In this document: one piece after another, positions 48,389 to 56,837 of the stretch
How positions within the stretch are numbered: position 1 is the stretch's first letter
How the letters are laid out: each line of letters opens with the position of its first letter
Origin: Actinomadura pelletieri DSM 43383
Lineage (GTDB): Bacteria > Actinomycetota > Actinomycetes > Streptosporangiales > Streptosporangiaceae
Direction of reading: 5' to 3'
NCBI RefSeq assembly: GCF_003634705.1
Contig: NZ_RBWU01000005.1
Span: forward strand, 310,001 to 374,000
Length of the DNA: 64,000 nt
Notes under the pieces: model-generated
Databases searched by the model: none
Told to the model about the DNA's origin: nothing
Seen by the model: only the letters and a program-made list of their open reading frames with translations
Program-made: the position numbers and the translations under genes

Positions 48389-49087
48389 TCAGCGGGCGTG
48401 GCGGCGGAGGGCCTGCAGGTCGTGCACGATCAGGCGCCGCCGGCCCGTCTCGATCCAGCCGTGCGCCCGCAGCGTGCGCAGCGCCTTGCTGACCGCCTCC
48501 CGGGACGCCCCGACCCAGCCCGCCAGCTCGTCCTGCGACAGGTTCAACGTGATGCGGACGCTCTGGCCGCCCGCCCCCGGACCCGACCGCCGCTCGTACG
48601 GAACACCGAACCGTTCCGCCAGCTCGACGAGGCGCTGCGCGACACGTCCGGTCGCGTCGAACATGCCGAACTCGGCGCGTTTGCGGTCGGCGTCGCGCCA
48701 GCGCTGGCACAGCATCCGCATGATGACGATGGAGACGCGGCCGTGGGCCTGGAGGAACGCCATGAACTCGTCGGCGGTGACGGCGAGCGCCCGCACCGGT
48801 TCCAGCGCGGCCACCGACGCCGACCGCGGCAGCCCGTCGATCGCGGCCACCTCGCCGAGCAACGCGCCCGGCCCGCGGACCGCGAGCAGCGCCTCGCCGC
48901 CCTGCTCACGGTAGGAGAACGCCTTCACCCTGCCCTTTAACAGGACGGCGACCCAACCCGGGTCCTCCCCCTCGACGAAGAGCGTGGCCCCCCGGTCGAA
49001 GGCGCGGACACGGCCGCGTGACTCCAGATCCTCGCGTTCCGCCCGGGTGAGATCGGCGAGAAACGAGCCCGGTTCGAGGGCGCTCAT
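48389..49087 (-). CDS. Crp/Fnr family transcriptional regulator
   Basis: 232 residues from the ATG at 49087. The N-terminal cyclic-nucleotide-binding domain (about 15-130) has the phosphate-binding-cassette-like segment GALLGEVAAIDGLPRSASVAALEP, with Glu kept and RSASV aligned with the RxAxV of cAMP-binding proteins. There is no Cys cluster as in Fnr. The C-terminal HTH_Crp contains LNLSQDELAGWVGASREAVSKALRTLRAHGWIETGRRRLIV. It is a candidate for the Crp-like sites upstream of both succinate dehydrogenase operons. Confidence 0.85.
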   Translation of the reverse strand: MSALEPGSFLADLTRAEREDLESRGRVRAFDRGATLFVEGEDPGWVAVLLKGRVKAFSYREQGGEALLAVRGPGALLGEVAAIDGLPRSASVAALEPVRALAVTADEFMAFLQAHGRVSIVIMRMLCQRWRDADRKRAEFGMFDATGRVAQRLVELAERFGVPYERRSGPGAGGQSVRITLNLSQDELAGWVGASREAVSKALRTLRAHGWIETGRRRLIVHDLQALRRHAR

Positions 49088-49460
49088 GCCCACCACGCTA
49101 AAGGGACCTGCCCGTCCCGTGGTCCCGGAAAACAATCACGGTTGAGTCACGCGTTGTGTGCACTAATCCCTAGTGGGACGGACGGGGGTGCGCAAGAGTG
49201 ACTCACGGCGTGCACGGCCGGGAGGCCACCCGGCGTCCCGTCCGGCGTCACGGCGTTCCTGCGGCGTTCATGGGGAACGGCGGACCGGTGGGCGGCGGCC
49301 CGGGGGCGCGCCGCCCGCCGCGGTACGGGAGCGCCGCAAGCCAGAGCGTTCGTTCCCAAGGCGGAAACGCGGTCGTCCCCCGCCGTGCGGGGCGGTGGGG
49401 GACGCTCGCGAGAGGCATCGGCCAGAACCGGCCGACCAGAACCGCACCGGCCGGACCCGG
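49088..49460. other. Intergenic region, 373 bases
   Basis: Upstream of the Crp-family gene and downstream of the second sdhB. No gene is supported; both strands are open in places, but without recognisable protein. The 60 bases nearest the Crp gene are AT-richer (around AAAACAATCACGG and CACTAATCCCTAGTGGG) and probably hold its promoter; ACTAATCCCTAGT is a near-dyad. Confidence 0.5.
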
Positions 49461-50231
49461 TCACGCGGACGGGGTGTCCTGGCCCTTCTTGACGATGCCG
49501 AGCTTGCTGCCGAGCCACACCACCGGGTCGTACTTGCGGCCGACGACCCGCTCCTTCATCGGGATCAGCGCATTGTCGGTGATCTTGATGTGCTCGGGGC
49601 AGACCTCGGTGCAGCACTTGGTGATGTTGCAGAACCCGAGCCCGTGGTCCTTCGCGGCGATCTCGCGCCGGTCCGCCACATCGGCCGGGTGCATCTCCAA
49701 CTCACCGATCCGCATCAGGAAACGCGGGCCGGAGAACTCCGGCTTGTTCTCCTCGTGGTCACGAATGACATGGCAGACGTTTTGGCACAGGAAGCACTCG
49801 ATGCACTTGCGGAACTCCTGCGAGCGCTCCACGTCCACCTGCTGCATGCGCAGGTCACCGGGCTTGACGTCCCCCGGGTCGAACGACGGGATCTGCCGCG
49901 CCTTCTCGTAGTTGTACGACACGTCCGTCACGAGGTCGCGGATGACCGGGAACGTGCGGACCGGCGTGACCGTGACCGTCTCGTCCGGCGCGAACGTCGA
50001 CATCCGGGTCATGCACAGCAGCCGCGGCATGCCGTTGATCTCCGCGGAACACGAGCCGCACTTGCCCGCCTTACAGTTCCACCGGACGGCGAGGTCGGGC
50101 GCCTGTGTCGCCTGCAACCGGTGGATGATGTCGAGGACGACCTCGCCCTCGTTCACCTCGACGGTGTAGTCGACGAGTTCACCGTCGCCGTCGTCGCCGC
50201 GCCAGACCTTGAACTTGGCCTTGTAGCTCAT
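49461..50231 (-). CDS. sdhB: Succinate dehydrogenase iron-sulfur subunit (mycobacterial Sdh1 type)
   Basis: 256 residues from the ATG at 50231, which overlaps the upstream sdhA stop (ATGA). [2Fe-2S] ligands CKAGKCGSC and the Cys in RLLCMTRM; the other clusters use CIECFLCQNVCHV and CNITKCCTEVCPEHIKITD. The VEVNEGEVVLDIIHRLQATQAPDLAVRWNC stretch differs greatly from the other SdhB in this window and is the form found with five-helix membrane anchors in mycobacteria (Sdh1, Rv0247c-like). Last gene of its operon. Confidence 0.9.
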   Translation of the reverse strand: MSYKAKFKVWRGDDGDGELVDYTVEVNEGEVVLDIIHRLQATQAPDLAVRWNCKAGKCGSCSAEINGMPRLLCMTRMSTFAPDETVTVTPVRTFPVIRDLVTDVSYNYEKARQIPSFDPGDVKPGDLRMQQVDVERSQEFRKCIECFLCQNVCHVIRDHEENKPEFSGPRFLMRIGELEMHPADVADRREIAAKDHGLGFCNITKCCTEVCPEHIKITDNALIPMKERVVGRKYDPVVWLGSKLGIVKKGQDTPSA

Positions 50232-52243
50232 CGGCCGTCCTCCTCGCTCTCGTCGGCGGCATCCCCGGCCTCGCCCGCGGCCTTGTCGTCGGCCTTGTCG
50301 TCGGCCTTGACGTCGGCCTTGACGTCCTCGGCCAGCCCGGCGGGCAGTTCCTCGGCGGTTAGGTACTTCTTCAGCTCGTCGTTCTCGAACAGTTCGAGCA
50401 GGTCGTCGCGCATCGGCGTCATCGGCTGCCGCTTCAGCTCGACGTGCGGGGACGACGGGTCGCCCGCCAGCGAGCACACCAGGTTGACCTTGCGCCACTC
50501 CGCGGACATCTGCGGGTAGTCGTCGCGGGTGTGGCCACCGCGGCTCTCCTGGCGCTCCAGCGCCGCCTTCGCGACCGCCTCCGACACCAGCAGCATGTTG
50601 CGCAGGTCGAGCGCGAGATGCCAGCCCGGGTGGTAGCCGCGTCCGTCGCCGACCGCGACCGGCTCGACGCTCACCTTCGCGACCCGCTCGCGGAGCTTGC
50701 CGAGCGCCGCCAGCGCCCGCTCCAGCTCCTCTTCCTTGCGGATGATGCCGACCAGGTCGTTCATGGTCTGCTGCAGTTCGGCGTGGACGGTGTAGGGGTT
50801 CTCGCCGTCCTTGCGCTCGAACGGCGCCATCGCCTCGGCCGTCGCCGCCTCGATCTCCGTGTCCGGGACGGTGGGACGCGCGGTCAGGCCGTCCACGTAC
50901 TGCGACGCGCCGAGCCCGGCCCGCCGTCCGAACACCAGCAGGTCCGACAGGGAGTTGCCGCCGAGCCGGTTCGACCCGTGCATGCCGCCGGACACCTCGC
51001 CCGCCGCGAACAGGCCCGGCACGCGGGCCGCGGCGGTGTCGGGGTCGACCTCCACGCCGCCCATGACGTAGTGGCAGGTCGGGCCGACCTCCATGGCCTC
51101 CTTGGTGATGTCGACGTCCGCCAGCTCCTTGAACTGGTGGTACATCGACGGCAGCCGCCGGACGATCTCGGCGGCGCCGCCCGGCATCCGGTCGACGACG
51201 GTGAGGAACACCCCGCCGTGCGGCGATCCGCGTCCCGCCTTCACCTCGGCGTTGATCGCCCGCGCCACCTCGTCACGGGGCAGCAGTTCGGGGGGACGCC
51301 GGTTGTTGTCGGGGTCGTCGTACCAGCGGTCGCCCTCCTCCTCGGTGGTCGCGTACTGGTCCTTGAAGACCTCCGGGATGTAGTCGAACATGAACCGCTT
51401 GCCCTCGGAGTTCCGCAGGACGCCGCGGTCACCGCGCACCGACTCGGTGACGAGGATGCCCTTGACGGACGGCGGCCAGACCATGCCCGTCGGGTGGAAC
51501 TGCACGAACTCCATGTTCAGCAGCGTCCCGCCCGCCAGCAGCGCCAGCGCGTGCCCGTCCCCGGTGTACTCCCAGGAGTTGGACGTGACCTTGAACGCCT
51601 TGCCGATGCCGCCGGTGGCGAGCACGACGGCGGGCGCCTCGAACACGACGAACTTCCCGGTCTCGCGGACATAGCCGAACGCGCCGCAGATCTTTCCGTC
51701 GGAATCCTTCAGCAGCCGCGTCACGGTCGTCTCGGCCCACACCTTCAGCCGGGCCTCGTAGTCGCCGTGCTTGGCGTGGTCCTCCTGCTGGAGCGCGACG
51801 ACCTTCTGCTGCGCGGTGCGGATCAGCTCCAGGCCCGTCCGGTCGCCGACATGGGCGAGCCGGGGATACTCGTGCCCGCCGAAGTTGCGCTGGCTGATCT
51901 TGCCGTCCTTGGTGCGGTCGAACAGCGCGCCCCAGTGCTCCAGCTCCCAGATCCGCTCCGGGGACTCCTTGGCGTGCAGCTCCGCCATCCGCCAACTGTT
52001 CATGAACTTGCCGCCGCGCATGGTGTCGCGGAAGTGCACTTTCCAGTTGTCGTTGGCGTTGACGTTGCCCATCGCGGCGGCGGCGCCGCCCTCGGCCATC
52101 ACCGTGTGGGCCTTGCCGAACAGCGACTTGGAGATGATCGCGGTCTTCTTGCCCTGGAGGCGAGCCTCGATCGCCGCGCGCAGCCCGGCGCCACCGGCGC
52201 CGATCACCACGACGTCGTACGAGTGCCTCTCGATCTCAGTCAT
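50228..52243 (-). CDS. sdhA: Succinate dehydrogenase flavoprotein subunit (mycobacterial Sdh1 type)
   Basis: 671 residues. Rossmann motif VVVIGAGGAGLRAAIEARLQGKKT (about 10-33); covalent FAD His in GKAHTVMAEGGAAAAMG. Substrate-site segments: FVQFHPTGMVWPPSVKGILVTESVRGDRGVLRN, YHQFKELADVDITKEAMEVGPTCHYVMGGVEVDPDTA, GLFAAGEVSGGMHGSNRLGGNSLSDLLVFGRRAG. The C-terminus ends in an Asp/Lys/Ala tail from a 12-bp DNA repeat. Between the anchor gene upstream and sdhB downstream. Distinct from the other SdhA, so not a recent duplicate. Confidence 0.92.
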   Translation of the reverse strand: MTEIERHSYDVVVIGAGGAGLRAAIEARLQGKKTAIISKSLFGKAHTVMAEGGAAAAMGNVNANDNWKVHFRDTMRGGKFMNSWRMAELHAKESPERIWELEHWGALFDRTKDGKISQRNFGGHEYPRLAHVGDRTGLELIRTAQQKVVALQQEDHAKHGDYEARLKVWAETTVTRLLKDSDGKICGAFGYVRETGKFVVFEAPAVVLATGGIGKAFKVTSNSWEYTGDGHALALLAGGTLLNMEFVQFHPTGMVWPPSVKGILVTESVRGDRGVLRNSEGKRFMFDYIPEVFKDQYATTEEEGDRWYDDPDNNRRPPELLPRDEVARAINAEVKAGRGSPHGGVFLTVVDRMPGGAAEIVRRLPSMYHQFKELADVDITKEAMEVGPTCHYVMGGVEVDPDTAAARVPGLFAAGEVSGGMHGSNRLGGNSLSDLLVFGRRAGLGASQYVDGLTARPTVPDTEIEAATAEAMAPFERKDGENPYTVHAELQQTMNDLVGIIRKEEELERALAALGKLRERVAKVSVEPVAVGDGRGYHPGWHLALDLRNMLLVSEAVAKAALERQESRGGHTRDDYPQMSAEWRKVNLVCSLAGDPSSPHVELKRQPMTPMRDDLLELFENDELKKYLTAEELPAGLAEDVKADVKADDKADDKAAGEAGDAADESEEDGR
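50281..50328. repeat. 12-bp tandem repeat encoding the SdhA tail
   Basis: Four copies of CCTTG(T/A)CGTCGG (last copy ends CCT). Read on the minus strand it gives the charged (D-V/D-K-A)n tail of the second SdhA. The 12-bp period keeps the frame, so copy number can change without breaking the gene. Confidence 0.85.
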
Positions 52244-52255
52244 GATTCCTTGGCC

Positions 52256-53086
52256 TCAGTTGAAGATACGCAGGTCGGAGATGGTCTCGCTGGCGACGAG
52301 CGCGACGTACAGGTCGGCGACCACCAGCGAGCCGAGGGTGATCAGCGCATAGGTGCCATGCCGCTCGTTGATCTTGGAGACCCAGCCCCACATCCGGTAC
52401 CGCAGCGGGTGCTTGGAGAAGTTCTTCAACCGTCCGCCGACGATGTGCCGGCACGAGTGGCACGACAGGGTGTACAGCCAGAGCAGCACCACGTTCGCGA
52501 CCAGGATGAGCGTGCCGAGCCCGATGCCGAACCCGCCGTCCTTCCCGTGGAAGGCGAGGATCGCGTCGTAGGTGTTGACCAGGGAGATCAGGACCGCCGC
52601 CAGCCAGAAGTAGCGGTGCAGGTTCTGCGCGATCAGCGGGAAGCGCCGCTCGCCGGTGTACTTGCCGTGCGGCTCCCGGACGGCGCACGCGGACGGCGAC
52701 GCCCAGAACGACCTGTAGTACGCCTTCCGGTAGTAGTAGCAGGTCAGCCGGAACAGCAGCAGGAACGGCAGCGAGAGCGCCGCGAAGGGGATCCATCCCC
52801 GGGTGCTCTCCGGCAGGAACGTCCCGAACTCGGCGGCGCTGCCGGTGTGCCCGTTGACCGTCACGTCGTTGCAGATCTCGTTCAGACACGGCGAGTAGAA
52901 CGGCGTCAGGTAGTGGAACTCCGGGACGTAGAAGGCCGAGCCCCAGAAGGCCCGGACGGTCGCGTACACCACCCATGCCGTGAAGATCACGAAGGTCGTG
53001 ATCGGATACAGGCGCCAGTTGTCCTTCCGGAGCGTGCGTTCCTTGATCTGGGCGCGCGACCTGGCCGGCGCCTCCACAGTGCTCAT
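52256..53086 (-). CDS. Succinate dehydrogenase membrane anchor (mycobacterial Sdh1 type)
   Basis: 276 residues from the ATG at 53086, with AGGAGAG 6 bases upstream; a longer frame upstream is rejected as it has no ribosome-binding site. Five membrane segments: LYPITTFVIFTAWVVYATV, WIPFAALSLPFLLLFRLTCYYY, YFWLAAVLISLVNTYDAILAF, LGTLILVANVVLLWLYTLSCHSCRHI and ALITLGSLVVADLYVAL. Cys-rich parts (SPCLNEICNDV; SCHSCRH) are characteristic. The arrangement anchor-sdhA-sdhB and the lengths match the mycobacterial Rv0249c-Rv0247c complex. It should pass electrons to menaquinone. Confidence 0.85.
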   Translation of the reverse strand: MSTVEAPARSRAQIKERTLRKDNWRLYPITTFVIFTAWVVYATVRAFWGSAFYVPEFHYLTPFYSPCLNEICNDVTVNGHTGSAAEFGTFLPESTRGWIPFAALSLPFLLLFRLTCYYYRKAYYRSFWASPSACAVREPHGKYTGERRFPLIAQNLHRYFWLAAVLISLVNTYDAILAFHGKDGGFGIGLGTLILVANVVLLWLYTLSCHSCRHIVGGRLKNFSKHPLRYRMWGWVSKINERHGTYALITLGSLVVADLYVALVASETISDLRIFN

Positions 53087-53289
53087 CGATCGCTCTCCTG
53101 AGCTCGGGTCGTCGTGTCCCCGTACCACGCGGTGTGCGCACCATGCGACGCCGTGTCCCCCGCGCCTGGGCCGTTGGCCCCGCGCCCCCGGCCGGGTTCG
53201 CACACGGCGGTCGGAGACCGGGCCGCATGCGGGCGGTGACGCCTCGTGTGCGCTTCTAGCGAAGCGACCTTACGCCACCCGAAGGCGGC

Positions 53290-53305
53290 TGTGACATACA
53301 TAACA
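53290..53305. promoter_or_regulatory. Candidate Crp site 1 upstream of the Sdh1-type operon
   Basis: TGTGACATACATAACA matches TGTGA-N6-TCACA at 9 of 10 positions. It is centred 28 bases from a second site and about 210 bases upstream of the operon's first start. Confidence 0.5.
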
Positions 53306-53317
53306 GCGAGACCCGCA

Positions 53318-53333
53318 TGTGAGTCTGACCACA
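53318..53333. promoter_or_regulatory. Candidate Crp site 2 upstream of the Sdh1-type operon
   Basis: TGTGAGTCTGACCACA matches TGTGA-N6-TCACA at 9 of 10 positions and lies in tandem with site 1. Confidence 0.5.
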
Positions 53334-53737
53334 GACTTTAGCGCCCGAACAGGCCGTCGACACCGACCGCCATCCATAACCAGTTGTTATTGCCCAGCGG
53401 AATGGAGACGAGCGCGCTACGGCATGGCCCTCCCCGTCCCGACCGGTCCCGGCCGGGAACGGTCCTGCCGAGGGGGCGTCGACCGCGACCCGCCTCGACT
53501 TCGCTTCCCGGCCGGGGACGCCCCCCATGTGCGCATCGATGTCAACAAAACGGGCGGCTCGCGCATCCAACAAGTGAGCATCTTTCATCTCGGCTGTCCG
53601 CGACACGACCCGCGCGACCGCCTTGGACGGAAGGCGTTCGGTGGAGGTACCGCTCCCCCGGAAATCCCGCCGCCTCTCTAGACTCACGACACGCCGAACC
53701 ACGCGCCCTGATCAGGGCCCGCGCCGAGACGGGACCG

Positions 53738-55501
53738 ATGAGCGACAAAGACGCCGGCCGCGATGATCTCGCGGCGGACGACGACCTCGCGGCGGACAAG
53801 GCCGCCCCGAGCCCCCCTTCCACCCCTCCGGAACGCACCGCGGACTCCGCCTCCGCGCCGCAACAGGACACCCCTGGTTCTTCACCGGAATCCTCCTCCG
53901 CTCCCGAAGAGGAGGAGACCGAAGAAGAGGCGCCTTCGCACCCCGCGAATTCGCAGCCGTCCGACACCGAAAACGGCGACGACAGCGAAAACGGCGACGA
54001 CACCGCCGCGTCCGCCCAGGTGGACGACGCGCACGCCTCTTCGGAGAAGCCGGCGGAACGTTCCGAGAGCGGCGAGAACACGAGCGGCCACGACGCGCCC
54101 GAGGCAGAAGACGAGGCTCCGCCGGACGGGACCGGCGGACCGAACAGGCGGCGACGCAAGGTGTTGCGGCGCCTCGGGTTCGGCATGGTCGTGGTGATGC
54201 TGCTCGGGGGCGCCGGAGCGGCGTGGCTGTACCACGACCTGGTCGGCGGCATCGAGCAGAAGCACGTCTCCGACCAGCTCGGCGCCGACCGGCCGAGAAA
54301 GCTGAACAAATCGCTGAACATCCTGCTGATCGGTTCCGACACCCGCGCGGGCGACAACGCCAAGTACGGCGGGACCGAGATTTCGGGGGCACGGTCGGAC
54401 ACCGCGATCCTGTTGCACCTGTCGCCCAACCGGGACCAGGCGGTCGGAATCAGTTTTCCGCGCGACTCGATGGTGAAGATTCCCGCCTGCAGGAAGGAGA
54501 AGGGTGGGACCGTTCCAGCGCAGTTCGGGATGCTGAACGCGGCGTTCGCCTACGCGGGTCCGACCTGCACATGGAAGACACTGGAGTCGCTCACCGGCAT
54601 CCACATCGACCATTTCGTGCAGGTGGACTTCTCGGGATTCAAGCGGATGGTGGACGCCCTCGGCGGGGTCGAGATCTGCGTCGACAAACCCGTGCACGAT
54701 CCGCGGGCGGAGCTGTACCTGAAGGCCGGGAAGCAGACCGTGAAGGGCGACCAGGCCCTCGGTTACGTCCGGGCCCGCTATTCGCTCGGAAACGGGTCCG
54801 ACCTGGAGCGGATCGAGCGCCAGCAGAAGTTCATGGCCGCCGTCGTCGACAAGGCGACCAGCGGGAAGGTCCTCACCGACCCGCCGAAGACGTACAAGTT
54901 CCTCAAGGCCGCGACCAGGTCGGTGACGACCGACGACGACCTCGACCTGTCGGCGATGCGGAAGCTGGCCGAGGGGCTCAGGGGCATGAGCGCGGGGCAG
55001 GTGCGGTTCGTGACGGTCCCCGTCGAGCGGTACGCGCCGGACCCGAATCGCGTCCAGTGGAACCAGGAGCTGGCCAGGCCGCTGTTCGAGGCGATCCGCA
55101 ACGACAGCGAGCTGCCCGCGGAACCGGTCGAGCCCGTCCGGGCCGGGCAGGCGCCGCCGCCTCCCGCCAAGGTGAAGGTCACCGTCGTCGCGGCGGGCGG
55201 ACGGGACGCCCTGGTGGAACGCGTCGTCCGGCAGCTCCGCCGGCGCGGTTACGAGGTCGCGAAGAAGGTCGAGAAGGGCGCGGCGGTGCCCGAGAGCCGT
55301 ATCGTCTTCGCGCCGGCCACGGAGGCGCAGGCGTCGGCGCTGGCCCGGGACGTGCCCGACGCGCTGCTCACCGCCAGGCCCGACGCCCCGGCGGGCGGGG
55401 TCAGGCTCGTCATCGGCCGCAACGGCGTCAGGCTCGCCCCACCCGCGATCAACAGGATCAACGGCGGCGTCAAGGGCGGCCAGAACCCCTGCAAGAAGTG
55501 A
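53738..55501 (+). CDS. LytR-CpsA-Psr family protein with acidic N-terminus and LytR_C domain
   Basis: 587 residues from the ATG at 53738. Residues 1-140 are a disordered, strongly acidic Ser/Glu/Asp/Pro-rich region on the cytoplasmic side (EEEETEEEAPSHPANSQPSD ...), much longer than in typical LCP proteins. An Arg cluster (NRRRRKVLRR) precedes the membrane segment (FGMVVVMLLGGAGAAWLYH). The LCP domain follows: LNILLIGSDTRAGDNAKYGG, RSDTAILLHLSPNRDQAVGISFPRDSMV, MLNAAFAYAGP, RARYSLGNGSDLERIERQQ. The last 100 residues (VTVVAAGGRDALVERVVRQLRRRGYEVAKK) are a LytR_C module. Likely attaches wall polymers. The acidic tail may be a kinase-regulated segment, but that is speculation. Confidence 0.9.
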   Translation: MSDKDAGRDDLAADDDLAADKAAPSPPSTPPERTADSASAPQQDTPGSSPESSSAPEEEETEEEAPSHPANSQPSDTENGDDSENGDDTAASAQVDDAHASSEKPAERSESGENTSGHDAPEAEDEAPPDGTGGPNRRRRKVLRRLGFGMVVVMLLGGAGAAWLYHDLVGGIEQKHVSDQLGADRPRKLNKSLNILLIGSDTRAGDNAKYGGTEISGARSDTAILLHLSPNRDQAVGISFPRDSMVKIPACRKEKGGTVPAQFGMLNAAFAYAGPTCTWKTLESLTGIHIDHFVQVDFSGFKRMVDALGGVEICVDKPVHDPRAELYLKAGKQTVKGDQALGYVRARYSLGNGSDLERIERQQKFMAAVVDKATSGKVLTDPPKTYKFLKAATRSVTTDDDLDLSAMRKLAEGLRGMSAGQVRFVTVPVERYAPDPNRVQWNQELARPLFEAIRNDSELPAEPVEPVRAGQAPPPPAKVKVTVVAAGGRDALVERVVRQLRRRGYEVAKKVEKGAAVPESRIVFAPATEAQASALARDVPDALLTARPDAPAGGVRLVIGRNGVRLAPPAINRINGGVKGGQNPCKK

Positions 55502-55503
55502 GG

Positions 55504-56148
55504 TCAGCCGGTGGCGAAGGCGAGGACTCCGATGGCCGTTCCCGCGAGCATGCAGGGGCCGAAGGGGAACTCGGCCTTCCGATCCCGCCGGACGATCAGG
55601 ACGGCGACCGCGGTCAGGCCGCCGAGCAGGTAGGTCGCGAGCAGTCCGAGCACCCAGGCGTCCAGCCCGAACCACCCTAGGTAGAGGCCGAGCACGCCGG
55701 ACAGCTTGACGTCCCCCAGGCCGATCCCGGACGGCACGAGCAACGCCTGCGCGAAGTACAGGGCGAGCAGCACCGCCATGCCGAGCAGGGCGTGCCGGAA
55801 CCGCGCGAACCCGTCGTCCTCGAACGGCGCCGCGGCGGCCAGCAGCGCAGCCGCGACGCCGTAGGACGGCAGCGTGAACCGGTCGGGCAACCGCCTGACC
55901 TGGACGTCGACGAATCCGAGGAGGGTGCCGACGACGCCGAGATAGAGGAGCGCGGGCAGCACGGGCTCCAACCCGACCCGCCATCCGAGCAGCGTGCACA
56001 CACCGGCGGTGACCAGCCCCATCGCGGCACGGCGCCGCCGTGGAACCTCGTCCACGAACGGCCTCGCCAGAGGCGCCGACAGCAGACCGACGACGAAGCC
56101 CACGGGCACCAGCAGCAGCGCGACCATCGACCCCGACGATAACCGCAC
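55504..56148 (-). CDS. Prepilin-peptidase-like (A24 family) membrane protein
   Basis: 214 residues from a GTG at 56148 with GGAGG upstream; an in-frame ATG at 56127 is possible. About six membrane segments. The two catalytic Asp residues of A24 peptidases are in GFVDVQVRRLPDRF and GIGLGDVKLSGVLG, and the FPFGPCM stretch near the end matches the conserved FGP loop. The Cys-rich methylase domain of PilD is lacking, as in small actinomycete forms (TadV/CpaA-like). No pilin or secretion genes lie in the window. It is convergent with the LCP gene by 2 bases. Confidence 0.8.
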   Translation of the reverse strand: MRLSSGSMVALLLVPVGFVVGLLSAPLARPFVDEVPRRRRAAMGLVTAGVCTLLGWRVGLEPVLPALLYLGVVGTLLGFVDVQVRRLPDRFTLPSYGVAAALLAAAAPFEDDGFARFRHALLGMAVLLALYFAQALLVPSGIGLGDVKLSGVLGLYLGWFGLDAWVLGLLATYLLGGLTAVAVLIVRRDRKAEFPFGPCMLAGTAIGVLAFATG

Positions 56149-56292
56149 GGACGCCTCCTCCGCCTGAGGAATTCCGGGCGTCCGGTGACCACCGTGATAC
56201 CGCGCGATCGAGCGGCCTCTCCTTCCGGCGCGGGGCCGGGTACAGGCCTTAGAGTCTCTCTGTAGGCGGCCCCACTCTGGAGACGGACGGCG

Positions 56293-56826
56293 ATGACGCA
56301 TCCATCGGACCCCGGTCACCCACCGCGCCCGCAGGTTCCCGGTCAGCCGGAGTCCGGCAGGACCGACTCCTACGGGCCACCACCACCGCCGCCACAGCCG
56401 CACCAGCAGCCACACCAGCAGCCACAGCAGCAGGGCCCGGTTCCGGGGCCTCGCCCGCCGGGCCCGCCGGGCCCGGCGTACGGGCCGCCGGAGCAGCAGC
56501 AGGGGTGGGCGCCTCCGCAGCCCCACCCCGCGACGAAGGGCATGCTCGGCACGCTCTTCGACATGAACTTCGACTACATGATCACCGCGAAGCTGGTGAA
56601 GATCGTGTACCTGCTTGCGCTGGTTCCGATCACGCTGTTCGCCCTGGTCATGGCGTGGTACGGGCTGGCCTATCTCGAAGAGGGCTCGTCGTTCGGCCTC
56701 ATCACCCTTCTCGCTGCCCCCTTCGTGTGGCTCCTCCAGGTGCTCTTCACGCGGCTGGTCCTGGAGTTCGTGATCAACCAGTTCAAGATCAGTGAGTATC
56801 TGCGGGTCATCAAGGACAAGGACTAG
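56293..56826 (+). CDS. DUF4282 membrane protein with Pro/Gln-rich N-terminus
   Basis: 177 residues. Residues 1-85 are low-complexity (PPPPPPQPHQQPHQQPQQQG), then GMLGTLFDMNFDYMITAKLVKIVYLLALVPITLFAL and a second membrane segment (GLITLLAAPFVWLLQVLFTRLVLEFVINQF), the DUF4282 pattern. It ends 11 bases before the kinase gene, and its Pro/Gln-rich part is similar in style to the last protein of this operon. Function unknown; likely the membrane element of the same system. Confidence 0.75.
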   Translation: MTHPSDPGHPPRPQVPGQPESGRTDSYGPPPPPPQPHQQPHQQPQQQGPVPGPRPPGPPGPAYGPPEQQQGWAPPQPHPATKGMLGTLFDMNFDYMITAKLVKIVYLLALVPITLFALVMAWYGLAYLEEGSSFGLITLLAAPFVWLLQVLFTRLVLEFVINQFKISEYLRVIKDKD

Positions 56827-56837
56827 GCGGGCATCCG

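Larger units (their letters stand above)
53087..53737. other. Intergenic region, 651 bases, with promoters
   Basis: Divergent spacer between the Sdh1-type operon and the LCP gene. No supported gene: the open frames here lack any protein family, start signals or codon bias different from chance. It holds two Crp-like sites (separate entries) and an AT-rich dyad ATAACCAGTTGTTAT at 53376-53390. The stretch 53280-53400 is clearly lower in GC than the surroundings, as expected for promoters. Confidence 0.6.

Noticed and set aside
53256..53702. 148-codon open frame in the spacer before the LCP gene
   Set aside because: No family, no ribosome-binding site, and it covers the lower-GC promoter region with Crp-like sites.
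55504..56148. Type IV pilus or Tad secretion cluster suggested by the prepilin peptidase
   Set aside because: No pilin, ATPase or secretin-like gene lies nearby; it is a stand-alone gene here.
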